Assembly: GCA_028671895.1 (NCBI GenBank)
Contig: JAPMAC010000197.1
Location: 315,001-379,000, forward strand
Reading direction: 5' to 3'
From: Oenanthe sinensis
Lineage: Eukaryota; Streptophyta; Magnoliopsida; Apiales; Apiaceae
Length of the DNA stretch: 64,000 nt
Part shown: one piece after another, positions 11,646 to 22,047 of the stretch
Position numbering within the stretch: the first letter of the stretch is position 1
Layout of the letters: each line of letters starts with the position of its first letter
The notes under the pieces: generated by a model
Databases searched by the model: none
What the model saw: the letters and a program-made list of their open reading frames with translations, nothing else
Told to the model about the DNA's origin: nothing
Position numbers and translations under genes: made by a program

Positions 11646-13314
11646 TGAAAGTCATATTACTAGTCCTATTTGTAATAAGTAGATGACAACTCAACTCAGT
11701 TAAGAAAGCGAAGTAAATAATAAATATTGAATATAGAGGAAGAATAAAAAGAAGCCAAGACATGACATGACAAGACACAAAGACCACTACAGAAGAAATG
11801 AGAATCAACATTGTAGTTAATCATCCGTGAACCAGACCAGTGCACAGGGTGTCAACAATGTCAATGGAGATTCGTCATCAACAAGTCAAGTGGTTAAAAA
11901 GAATGACAGAAGACAAAAGCTGGAAGCTCAAAGGGATACAGGTTCGTTTGGAATGCAGTGTACAAGAGTCAGAATCCAAGATTGAATATTTGACTGGGTA
12001 CATGCAGTGGTGAAAAGAAGTATTGGCTAGTTTAAAGAGTTAAATTATTTAAGGAACAGAGGTACTTCTAATTGCAACTGTAGATACAGCTAAACAGGCC
12101 TGACGGTACAGACTTTAACAGAAGACGGAAAAAGAATTGACACGGAAGAAATGCAGAGTCATATATTCTTAAAAGTGGAACCCCGGTTGAAATTGATTTA
12201 TCATTTTCAAGTGAAAAGGAGTTCGGTTCCAGACGTTCAGAAGACCGCAGCTTAGAGCGTAAGGATTTATTTATTTAATAAATATTTTATTTATTCAGTA
12301 AATTACATTTATAAATATCTAAATAATATTAGATATTTATTTTTATAATTTCTGAATTAAATTTATTATTTATTAATCAAAGATTATAAGCTGTGCGGGT
12401 CGAAAAGCATTTCTACGGAGCCTATCCACTAAATGACGAAATAGGCCCCTGATTCTTGAATTTGAAATGGCAGATGATGTTTTGTTAAAGCAACCAATCA
12501 CATGTTGACACTTGTCCAATCAAGTGGAAAACAAATGAAATTGGCAGGAGAAGTGAAAGTCATACCGAGTGAAGAAATCAAATGTCATACCGAATTCTTT
12601 TATCAAAAAGTCATACCGAGATTTTTATTATTTAATTAAAAAGTCATACCGATTTTTTAATTAATAAACAAAAAGGTCATACCGAATTTCTATTGAACAA
12701 AAGGTCATACCGGGTGATTTTTTATTTAATTAAAAAGTCATACCGATTTTTTAATTAATAAAAAAAGTCATACCGAATTTCTGAAAGTCATACCGAGTGA
12801 AAAAAGTCATACCCAGCTATTTCAAATGTCATACAAGGCTTAATTTCAATAAATAAAGTCATAGTGAAAAAGGTCATGCTAGTTTTGCAACCTCTATAAA
12901 TATGAGGCTTGAGCTTCATTTTTCAGTAGTAGAAAAATCAGTTCAAATTCAGAATTTGTCTGCATTGTAATATTCACAGACTTTCTGTGCTGGTTTGAGT
13001 TTAATTCCTTAAGTAGAACAATTCATGTCAAATTTGTTCTAGGAATTAAATGTTTATTCTACCGAATATTGTAATACCCATTCAAGTTTAATATACATAT
13101 TTAACTTGAATCTTGTTTACTTACTTGCTAATTTTCTATATCTTAAATGTTATATCATAAAAATAGAAAGCTAGTAAGTCAGCCTCCCAAACACTACAAG
13201 GACTCGAACCCTCAGCTAAAGCAATAATTTAATTCCGCAAATTCTGAAAAGAATTTTAAATTGTTGTAAGTATCGCATTCAACCCCCCTTCTACGATACT
13301 TCCGGGACCCAACA
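11646..13314 (+). mobile_element. Solo LTR S1 (1669 bp) inserted in element B gag
   Basis: Limits are TGAAAGTCAT...GGGACCCAACA. It is flanked by a perfect 5-bp TSD GATCT at 11641-11645 and 13315-13319, and B gag coding runs up to both sides. There is no internal region, so it is a solo LTR left by recombination between two LTRs. Orientation is plus, judged from the CAACCCCCCTTCTA stretch before the 3' end, the arrangement seen at LTR ends next to PBSs of E and F. A TATA-like TATAAATA lies at 12895-12902. Confidence 0.9.
12555..12880 (+). repeat. GTCATACCGA motif cluster inside solo LTR S1
   Basis: Nine exact copies of GTCATACCG and about four degenerate ones (GTCATACCC, GTCATACAA, GTCATAGTG, GTCATGCT) lie within some 320 bp, spaced by about 20-40 bp of AT-rich filler, all on the same strand. 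The cluster sits immediately upstream of the putative TATA box at 12895. Confidence 0.85.
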
Positions 13315-14049
13315 GATCTTGAGCCACTGGAGCATTTGAGGTGTTGGTCATCTTTCCTCTTTGGTCTGTTTGAATAGCTCTTTTCTGTAACAAGTCTAGC
13401 TCATAAGTTTTGAGAATGCCATACATGGTTTCAAGAGAAATTTTAGATATGTCTCTCCCTTCTCTTACGGCAGTGACCTTATGCTCCAAGTGGTCAGGAA
13501 GTGTTAACATAAATTTCATGTTAACTTCCTTCTTATTATAGAATTTGCCATGTAGCTGCGGGTCATTGATTAACCTGTTAAATCTCTCAAACATCTCTAT
13601 CAGTCCTTCATTTAGTTTGACCATGAAGGCCTCATACTGAGACACCAGTATTTGTCTTTGATTATCCTTCACCTCCTTTGTTCCTTCACACAGAATCTCA
13701 ATGGTTTCCCATTTTTTTTTGCATTAGTACAGTTGACAATATTATTATACATAAAATTTTCAAGAGCCTCAATGATTATAAACTGCAAACAATCATCCAG
13801 AGAAACTTTTTCTTTTTCTATATCATTGTACTCAAAAACCTTTTTAGGAACCCAGTAGGCAGGTATTGTCTCACCCTCCACTGTGGTTTCAAGTACTTAT
13901 GATTGAGGAATAAAAGGACCATTTTTCAGAATTCCAGGGTAAAGTGGGTTGGCTGTATTTATGAACAACATCATTTTTCTTTTCCAAAGGTTGTAGTGTT
14001 CTTTATTAAAGGTGAGTATTTTTATGCTACTTACTTTCTGTGTACTCAT
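13315..14049 (-). pseudogene. Element B gag N-terminal half
   Basis: The start is ATG at 14049 (minus), shortly after the PBS, reading MSTQKVSSIKILTFNKEHYNLWKRKM, a copia gag opening. Several frames continue through VPKKVFEYNDIEKEKVSLDD and the core IEMFERFNRLINDPQLHGK, LTLPDHLEHKV and GILKTYELDLLQK. It stops at the S1 insertion (13315) just after NTSNAPVAQD. At least two frame breaks (near 13670 and 13900) occur. Confidence 0.85.
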
Positions 14050-14084
14050 AGTTAGAGATTTTCAGGTTATGTATATCTAACCTT

Positions 14085-14100
14085 CTTCTCTGATATCAGT
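14085..14100 (-). other. Element B primer binding site
   Basis: The minus strand reads ACTGATATCAGAG directly inside the LTR end at 14101, a one-base variant of the initiator tRNA-Met-type TGGTATCAGAG used by the other elements here. Confidence 0.7.
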
Positions 14101-15135
14101 TGTTAAACAATATGAGTGTTGTAGAAGAGGGGAGGTTGAATGTAACTTGATAAATTATCACTAATCTTACTAACAACAAACAAGAAGTAATAGTATCAAA
14201 TAAAAAATACTGACAATGATAAGAAAGCAATTAAAGACAAGTGTTTAACTTTAAAAAATAATTTTCTTATTTTTTATTTGCTATAACTGACTGGAAAATA
14301 ATTCCAGCTACAAAGAAATAAGAACAATGGATTTGCTAATATTTCTTGCTTATGAGAAAACCTAGCTCAGTTACATAGGGGAAAATTCTTGTGAGATATG
14401 TGCATTTATACTAAAACACATATATCACATACATGTGCACTTTTCCTTTGTCCAGAATAAAGCTCAAAATAGAAACTGTGCTTTTATGGTTCAACCTTGG
14501 CTTCATTCCATTTGTAGATAAAGTCGTGCTGAGATTATAGAAATCTTTGACTCCTGGTGCACACCTTATCTTTTTGCTTGTCTTCTCCCAAGTTGCAGTA
14601 GTAGGCTTGACAGACTAGATAGTAATTTCTAAATCATATCTTGTACTTTAACTATCTAATCTGCTACCTGGAACAGACTGTCAGTTTCACTAAAAGTTTA
14701 CTATCAACTTTTAGCTCCTCTCTGGTGACAGTATCTTTGATTCCGCATATATTTTTGTCAAGCCTTGATAGATCCTTGAAACTTGTTGTCTCCAAAACTG
14801 CTGTCAACTATCCCTGCTAAACGTACTGTTAGTAAAACTGGCTGTCTGTGAATTTTCATTCTCCGCCAAGTTTACTGTCATTGGAATAGTTGATGTCGTC
14901 TGTTCCTTTGTGATGTCACTTGAATATGCTGTCATAGGCTTCAGTTGTAGAATGTTACTGTTAAAGTCTTGACCCATGTTGTGCCTGAACACTTTGTGAA
15001 CTTCTACTTCATGAATCATGTTATTGTATTTATACAAGACAGTGACTATTGAGACTTACTGTCACATACTTTTCTTTTAAGTATACTGTTATAAGTGATA
15101 ACAAGACATGTTGTCACATACTGTTATAGTGAAGG
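14101..15135 (-). repeat. Element B 5' LTR, right end truncated
   Basis: Starts TGTTAAACAATATGAG on the plus strand and aligns with solo LTR S2 (29250 on) over about 1035 bp, then loses similarity near 15135, about 90 bp before the expected end. It is rich in TGACAGTA/TACTGTCA motifs. The sequence from 15136 to about 15440 is AT-rich and holds nothing I recognise. Confidence 0.85.
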
Positions 15136-15442
15136 TATATAAAGATGTTTTTATTCGATCTCCACTAACCTATTTGAAAGATGATTTAAATTGATTTTGC
15201 AGGAAGAATGCTTTTACTTTGAATCTCGGATCTGGGATCGTTAACTAAAGATATATTCACATATATGGAAAATGTTATTATTTTGGTGTACCATGAAAGT
15301 GACTATTGCAGACACTTCTTATATTTTGATTTTGGCAACTCCGAAGATGGTCATATATGTATATGGTTAAATTGATAAGTGGAAATAGCATGACATGATT
15401 GCGGTCTATTCATCAGGATGAAAGCTTTATAAACTTTATACA

Positions 15443-16096
15443 TTGATAGCTATACAAGTCGAAGATGGATACATTGAAAATTATTTTGCTGAGGCGATCC
15501 CAATTGTTACATTTGAAAATTTGACAACATTGGATCTTATCTACTTTAAAATTTTATGCGATATTATCATGAGGGGGAGTATATGTGCGCTGAACTCTTT
15601 TTCCCTTAACCATGGTTCTTTCCCCTTGGGTTTTCCTGGTAAGGTTTTTAATGAGACATCATCACGTGCGCACTATGAAATAATGTTCTTGCTCCTTCAC
15701 TTGGTTTTTATCCGATAGGGTTTTTCCAATAAGGTTTTAACGAGATATTATTTCATATAACGGACATCCAATGAGGGTTTTCCTAGAAAGGTTTCAGTGA
15801 GGCATGATTTTTTAAAAATAGGACATTCAAGGGGGAGTGTTGTGAAATGAATGTCCTAGAAAGTTCTAGCTAAACTTTTGGCCTTTCAAGTCTTAGACCT
15901 TTGGCTTTTCATGTCTAAAACTCTAGACTTTTGACCTTTTGTATCATGAGACTTTTGGCTTTTTATATACTTGTAACTTACAACTTGTAAGCCTATAAAT
16001 AGGCACTATATGTGAACTTGTAAACTCACTTGAACAAATACAATATTCTTTTATTCATCTTTCTTCTCACCTATCTATTATAATATATTTATAGCA
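15443..16096 (+). mobile_element. 3'-end remnant of a different copia element with partial LTR
   Basis: Three imperfect modules of the form GGGTTTTTCC...AAGGTTTTAANGAG at about 15625, 15717 and 15772 are followed by a PPT (CAAGGGGGAG, 15828-15837) and an LTR start TGTTGTGAAATG at 15838. The LTR part holds a candidate TATA box CCTATAAATA (15992-16001). Such GGTTTT modules before the PPT are common in plant copia elements. The LTR end near 16096 is uncertain, no TSD was found, and coding sequence upstream is not recognisable. Confidence 0.6.
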
Positions 16097-16808
16097 ATAT
16101 GAATATTTTTATATTAATATATTAACTACAGTCAAATATAAAATTTAAAGTTTGAATCTCATTAATAATATAATATAAATTAACATTTATATTATTAAAT
16201 TTTAAATTTACAAATAAACGTATTCAAACTCTGTCAATGATATATTATTATATTATATTATTTTTAATTCAAATACGATTTATTAAAAATCCTATTTTAA
16301 GGGCTAAATTATTTTTAAAATAAATTCTAATTAAAACAGAAAAACGATTCAAAAATAAAAATATTTTAAAATAAAATCAAATGAAAATTCAAATATAAAA
16401 TAATAAAATAAAAAATATTAATATACCACATATATCAGACGAGATTCAAGCTAATACAATTATAATCGTAGGCACAACATAAACGTTAAACGAAGATGTT
16501 TCATCACCCCGAAAAAATACGTGGATAGTTGAAAAACTATCTTGGCATTGCGTCTAAGATATAATTACTTGTAACACGTGTGGCCCATAATTTTTTAAAA
16601 TAATTAAAATATGTATGAATTATATGATTAATTTTGAAGTATCACATATTGAAGCTTGCATACATTGCTTTAGATCTGAGTGATTGTTAAAAATGAGCTT
16701 ACAAAGCCGAAATTGTGCATGTTTAGTTGTTCCCATCCAATATACTCCATCTTCAAAACTATCTCTTCTTATTTGTCATTTTTAATGTAGTATTATTCAA
16801 ATACTATA
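16097..16808. other. AT-rich intergenic sequence
   Basis: Long runs of A/T with scattered TTTAAATT and AAATAAAA. No open frame, terminal repeat or RNA gene seen. Confidence 0.5.
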
Positions 16809-17100
16809 CTTCTCCCGTCCCAAATTAGTAGTCACTTTTGAGGAAAAAAATTGTCCCATAATACATATCCACAATATCTTTTCAATGCAATTTTATAGGT
16901 AAAATTCTAAAATGACCATTTGACTAAAGTATTGGTACTAGTATTGATAATTAATTTAATTTAGTTCTAATTCAAATTATGCATTGAAACTATCTCAATC
17001 AAGGTAAATAATATAGATACAATGAAAAATAATTTTTATGTTTGAATTTCTTAATATGCGTAATTTCTTCAAAAGTGACATGTAAAATGGGCGGAGAGAA
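16809..17100. mobile_element. Stowaway-like MITE
   Basis: The left end CTTCTCCCGTCCCAAATTAG and right end (reverse complement CTCTCCGCCCATTTTAC) resemble the Stowaway TIR CTCCCTCCGTCCC. A TA dinucleotide flanks both sides (16807-16808, 17101-17102), and the inner CACTTTTGAGG/CTTCAAAAGTG arms also pair. At 17103-17210 a second Stowaway-like right end (TTTGGGATGAAACGAG, then TA) follows, suggesting a tandem or composite copy. Confidence 0.6.
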
Positions 17101-17212
17101 TAATAACTTAATATAATAAATATGGATAGATATGAAAACAATTATAATCATTTAATATTTTTTAATGTGTGAAATTTACAAATGGGTCATTTAATTTGGG
17201 ATGAAACGAGTA

Positions 17213-17512
17213 TAAATCAAACATTGTGTTTGGTGGGTTGCATGTTTTAGGCTTTTGTGCTCATTCCTTCAAGTACACCCTTTTGAATGACAAGAAAATT
17301 AGTATGATTTATGGCCCTAGTATTCCTCTAAAATGGACCCTTGTATATGGTTGCTTATTGTGTTCCAAAACTATATCCATCAGCAGATGTGTGTTATGTA
17401 TTATAAAAGCAAGCAGCAGTTTGTATAACTTGTAAGATGTGTTTTGAGATACTTTGGGAACTTACAAGCAAGACGTTTAACACCACCCTCCACTTTTACT
17501 CGAATTTCATTA
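17213..17512. other. Unassigned sequence between two MITEs
   Basis: Less AT-rich than its flanks. It contains a 69-codon plus-strand frame (17226-17435) with cysteine-rich hydrophobic content but no recognised domain or gene context. I do not call it a gene. It could be a low-copy intergenic segment or a gene relic. Confidence 0.3.
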
Positions 17513-17521
17513 TATATTTTA

Positions 17522-18334
17522 CGAAAAATTAATTTTTTTTATTACTCAACTATTTGATATTTTAGAAATTTATTACTGAACTATAAAATAATTTATTTTA
17601 GTCACTAGCATTACTTTTTTATTTGACATTTCGTTAAGATCAATTCCGTCAAGTTTGATTAAATTAATGATTTTTTAATTTTTTTTATAAATTGTATAAT
17701 AATACTTTTTAACTTTCAAATTAAATTTTTTTAATGTGTTTATAAAAGTAATATCATTGTTTATTTTCTTGTATGTTTCCCCATAATTATATTTGCCATT
17801 AATAATATATTATTTTTGACATCAATTACAAACACACCCATTATTTATATTATGTTTAATAATTAATTTTAAATAATTGATAATATATATAATTATAATG
17901 ATTTAATATAATAAACTCAGAAAATGAAATATACCATATTATAATAAAATTTTAGTAATCTTTTACAATTAAATTAAATTTATATATTAAGTAAATATAT
18001 AATGCAAATGACACATTCGCAAAAATAAATCAATGATTTTGAAAAATAAATTGAACAATGTTGTCTAGTTGATAATTATTACACCCAATATATCTTCAAA
18101 TTTTATCTTTTGACTAATATTTAATTTAAAATTTCTTTAAATAGTTGATGGAGTGTATTTTTTATCTTAATAATGTTAAACTTGAAAATTAGAATTTATT
18201 AATATTTTTAGTCAAACTTAACGGAATGATTATAATCAAATAAAAAAATTAGTGACTTAAATAAATTATTTTATAGTTCATTGCTAATTTTTTAAAAGAC
18301 AAAATAGTTGATTGATAAAAATATTCATTTTCCC
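17522..18334. mobile_element. MULE-like MITE with long terminal inverted repeats
   Basis: The 813-bp element has inverted repeats of roughly 130 bp. The left arm carries TGAACTATAAAATAATTTAT, CACTA and CGTTAAG blocks; the right arm carries their reverse complements (AAATAAATTATTTTATAGTT near 18260). A perfect 9-bp direct repeat TATATTTTA flanks it at 17513-17521 and 18335-18343, the TSD length of Mutator-like elements. It has no coding capacity. Confidence 0.8.
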
Positions 18335-18449
18335 TATATTTTAATGAGTGCAATATTATTAAGAGCTCATTTAGTTTTTAATCCGATTGTCCAAACATGA
18401 AAATCGGGATCGAAAATATTGTTAAGTTATGAGTTATCTCAAATATTAG

Positions 18450-18790
18450 GTTGTATTCAACCCCGATTTTGTAATATTTTTCTAGATTTTAAAAATATTG
18501 AAATGTTTAATTAGGATTTAAAAATATCCATTAAAATCTAGATCTATTCCGTCATAATTTTTTAAAATCCTAAGTTATTCAATCTTAATTTTAAATAATA
18601 TTTTAAAATCTAGGGGTATTCAATCTAGATTTTAAATAATATTTTAAAATCTAGAAATTTTCAAAAACTTATTAACATTGATGGATATTAAAAATCTGTA
18701 AATTATGTGGTATTTTCCAATATATTATAGATCTTTTAAAATTACACTTATAGATTTTAATGTATTTAGGATCAACCATGCATTCAACTC
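18450..18790. repeat. Degenerate palindromic repeat, possible PIF/Harbinger-type MITE
   Basis: Two tandem copies of a unit containing ATTCAATCT, AATAATATTTTAAAATCTAG lie at about 18570-18650. They sit within sequence that has a GGTTGTATTCAACCCCGATTTT-like start and a partly complementary end. The GGGGTATTCAATCTAGATTTT phrase resembles termini of dicot Harbinger MITEs. No clean TSD was found. Confidence 0.3.
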
Positions 18791-19023
18791 TACTCGCTAT
18801 ACCAATTCTACATTATTAAAAACATGTTAAGATTATATAATAAGAATGAGATGTAACTAGACTTTTGTTTATGAATAACATCGATTGATGAGGGAAAAAC
18901 AATATTACTGCGATTCAGTTTAATATGTTAAAAGAAAAAACAGGCGATTCAGTTTAATATGTTGGAAAGAAAAAGCAAAACTTACATTGAGTAAATTATA
19001 AAATGATGGGTACTGAAATTAAT

Positions 19024-19240
19024 CATACATAGCATTTTAGTACCTCGAATTTTAAATTTAGAATATAATGGTCGGATATTATTTTTAATTCTTTAAAAAG
19101 GTGATTAATGATCATTTTTGTGAGAAAAAAATCATTATTTTGTCTCAAAAAAGTGGCTCTTAACCACTTTTTAGAAAAATAAAAATAATGTCCAGCTACC
19201 GTATTGCAAATTTAAAATTCCGATCACTAAAGTGGTATGC
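19024..19240. mobile_element. Fold-back MITE (~217 bp)
   Basis: The two halves are inverted copies over about 75 bp each (shared GAATTTTAAATTT, GGTCGGATATTATTTTT/ GGACATTATTTTT blocks, outer CATAC ends). At the centre a hairpin pairs AAAAAGTGG with CCACTTTTT (about 19146-19170). No clear TSD was identified. It ends 16 bp before the left LTR of element C. Confidence 0.6.
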
Positions 19241-19251
19241 AGGGTGAAGTG

Positions 19252-19256
19252 TGATC
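19252..19256. repeat. Element C target site duplication, left copy
   Basis: TGATC, repeated exactly at 27221-27225 next to the other LTR. Confidence 0.95.
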
Positions 19257-20414
19257 TGTTAGGGAGTATACTGAACTATTCGTTTGAAGTATATGACATT
19301 GTCTTTTTTTATTGAGAATCTTGAATGCGTATTTTAACACTGTTTGTATATTATATATTGTGGATAATCTAGTATCAAATGGGATAACAGAAGATTAGAT
19401 TGTCAGTGTCTATATATAATATAATAAATGTTCACAGTTTAAGTGGAGTTAAACAAACCACTGGAATGACTGAAGTATTATTTGGAAATAATCTATCTTG
19501 ATTATTGAATAATACTTGTATGCTTTGTGTATATTGAACGGGATTAAAATATTAGAATTGTTCTTCTATTCTGATAATAAAGAAGAACTAAGATTCTATA
19601 ATATTATTATTGCTTAGGTTCTTAATCCGGATACAGTGATTGACACTTGTATGCAATGCACATGTTTTGATTCATATGTGATGTGATTTTTTGTTAATCA
19701 CAATATTATGTTTTGGACAATGACATTGCATACAGAGTGGGATATTGACTATAAAAGGAAACCGTGTCCGAAAATATTCGGGTGATGATGTCCTCTTGAA
19801 AGCTCATAAAGATCATTATGCTTTAGTCCTGCAGGCAGATTTGTTCTTGCATAATTATAAGGTTGAGTGGATGATCAAGGATAAAAGATATTGATTAAAT
19901 TAATTATCAGAAATTAATTTAATTAATGGACATTCGATATCTTAAACATGGGGAATTTAATAAGCAAATAATATTGGAGCCGAATTAAATAATTAAATTA
20001 CGGCATTAGGAGAGGTAGTGCAAATATTAATTCTTTAGTGGATTGAATTAATATTTAATGACATTGGGCTTGACCCAGAATGTCATTGGAAGGCCCGACC
20101 TAATTATCCAGGATCCCTACTGTAGCCTATATATTCATCTTATTCTCTTATAGCTATGAGTTGGGAAATACTAGGGTTTTTGTGAGCAGCCGTTCAAGGA
20201 GGCAACCAAGAACTAGGGTTCCAAGATCTCAAAGCTAGAAGGGAGGCAACCTTGGGAGGATCGAAGGCCACACTTCGCTCAAGGTGAATACGGGAATACA
20301 GTAGAAGACGTGGATTTGAATCGCTTGCGCCGTAGCGATTAAGGTTAATTTTCTATTCAAACTCGTTCGTTTTCATATCATAAAATGCAGCATCATGATT
20401 TGATTGTCCCAACA
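19257..20414 (+). repeat. Element C 5' LTR
   Basis: TGTTAGGGAG...GTCCCAACA, 1158 bp, ending at the PBS. A candidate TATA box TATAAAAG is at 19750-19757. An AT-rich inverted repeat (TTAAATTAATTAT / AAATTAATTTAA) lies near 19895-19925. Confidence 0.95.
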
Positions 20415-20416
20415 AT

Positions 20417-20430
20417 TGGCATCAGAGCCA
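20417..20430 (+). other. Element C primer binding site
   Basis: TGGCATCAGAGCC, two bases after the LTR end, a variant of the initiator tRNA-Met complementary TGGTATCAGAGCC. Confidence 0.85.
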
Positions 20431-22047
20431 GGTTCTAGGGTTCTGCGTTATATGATATGATGTCCATGTCGTAATTATGTATGTATATAGTGGTGGGTTT
20501 GTATTGTTTTTTTGATGCAGGTTGTTATCCACTATTATGGCCATGGTTGTAATTATGTTTTTGGATCCCACGTGGTTTATCGTGGTTGTAAATTAAATCA
20601 TGAGGGTTGATCATGATTAGTTTTAATTTTTGATTTCTATTTTAATTGTAATCTTGTAATTCGAATTGTATTCAATTTAGATTATGATCTGATGTAATAG
20701 AATAGATTTTTCTGTTGTATTTGTCGTATGTAATTGTTTGATCAACGAAGATGCGAGAAACAGAGTTCTTCCGCTGCTATATGCTGTTTTCGTGGCTGCT
20801 TCGCTGTTCTGGCTACAGATTTTGCATACGATATCCGATTGGGGCGAATAATACCTTTTCGGAAACGGCAGAACGAGACCTACAGGCTGAGATGGGAACC
20901 ATCTCCAGATTTTTCAAGCCATTCTGAGCTCGTTTAGGCAGTCAAACAGGCGGCTGAAGATTTTCGAAAATTTATGGATGGATGATTTTGAAGATTATTC
21001 TTCGGGGCCATAATAGTGGATGTATTTTATTATGTTTTACATAATGTTTGCTGATCTTGATTATTACTACTATGTGTTCCATGTTTGTTTGTTATGCCAT
21101 GTGATACTAACCCTTCGCATGCTAGAACGACATGGACATAAGGTTGTTTTATTATGCTTTAATCATGATGAGTATGCTGCTATGTTATGTGTTATATGTA
21201 TTATTATTATGATACATGTGGACTGCGAAAAAATAACATAGGACGATGCATCTAGATAAAATCCTCATAGTAAAATACTAAGTGGGAGAGGGAATTAATT
21301 TGGTATTAAATCCCATGGTCTCCATTATTGTTTGTATGTAATTTAACACTAAGTCGAATATAAATTATGTATACGTCACCCATCGTGGCATGTAATTTAT
21401 GGTGTCTAGAGTGTTATGGAAATTACTAGAACAAACTTCTAAAATTAATTATGAATATTGGAAGGTACATATGTCACCCAACGTGGCGTACTAAGTTTCA
21501 CAAAATTCAAATAATAAAAGGATACCCTATTTTTTGATAGCTTTCACGCTCAACTAGGAAGTGAATCTAAAATAACACATCTTTGAGTATTCTTGCGTTG
21601 GTGTCTAGGAAAGCGTGCAGCTTACCTGGCCATTTAGATTGGTGTCTAGAAAAGTGGTTAGCCTCTTGGCAATGCTTCCACCGGCCTGGCCAGTCAGTCT
21701 GAATACTCTTTAGATTTGTAATTTTAGTAGTATCTTATTGTTAGGAGCAAGAATTTATCATAGTCAAAAGGCGCATCTGGTATTATTATTATTAATTTAA
21801 GATTTAATAATGGTATACACTTAGCTATGAAAAATAATATAGATCACCCTAACGTGACTAATTATTTAGTAGTAGGACCGAAGTAACATTTAAATAAATT
21901 TAGGTGGTATATAAGTCACCCAACGTGGCATATCGGAAACCTATGGTGTTTAAGTGTTGGTGTTTTAATTTTAAATAATTGTTAGAGGAACCAATTTTTT
22001 TAAAACACCCTCTAATTATGTGTTATATGTATGATTCTCAGGATATA
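20431..22047 (+). promoter_or_regulatory. Element C leader with recurring CACCCAACGTGGC blocks
   Basis: The untranslated region between PBS and gag carries four related blocks: GTCACCCATCGTGGCATG (21375), GTCACCCAACGTGGCGTA (21473), TCACCCTAACGTGACTA (21844) and GTCACCCAACGTGGCATA (21915). Two copies of a TTGGTGTCTAGRAAAG block lie at about 21598 and 21640, each followed by a CTGGCCA nearby. Small open frames here (20734, 21020) are not convincing genes. Such recurring blocks in a leader could serve packaging, translation control or dimerisation; none of this is shown. Confidence 0.6.

Larger units (their letters stand above)
9325..15135 (-). mobile_element. Element B: decayed sirevirus-like Ty1/copia retrotransposon, interrupted twice
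   Basis: Minus-strand order from the right: 5' LTR (14101-15135, truncated), PBS, gag start (14049), gag core to 13315, [solo LTR S1], gag linker (11049-11640), zinc knuckle, protease, integrase to 9325, then [element A]. The remainder of pol and the 3' LTR lie left of the window. The LTR family is the same as solo LTR S2 at 29250-30385. Multiple stops and frameshifts show it is dead. Confidence 0.85.

Noticed and set aside
17226..17435. 69-codon plus-strand frame
   Set aside because: No recognisable domain, no neighbouring gene structure, and length within chance expectation for this much sequence.
20734..21241. Two short frames in element C leader as upstream genes
   Set aside because: Between PBS and gag, no motif, one ends in poorly structured AT-rich sequence; treated as leader.
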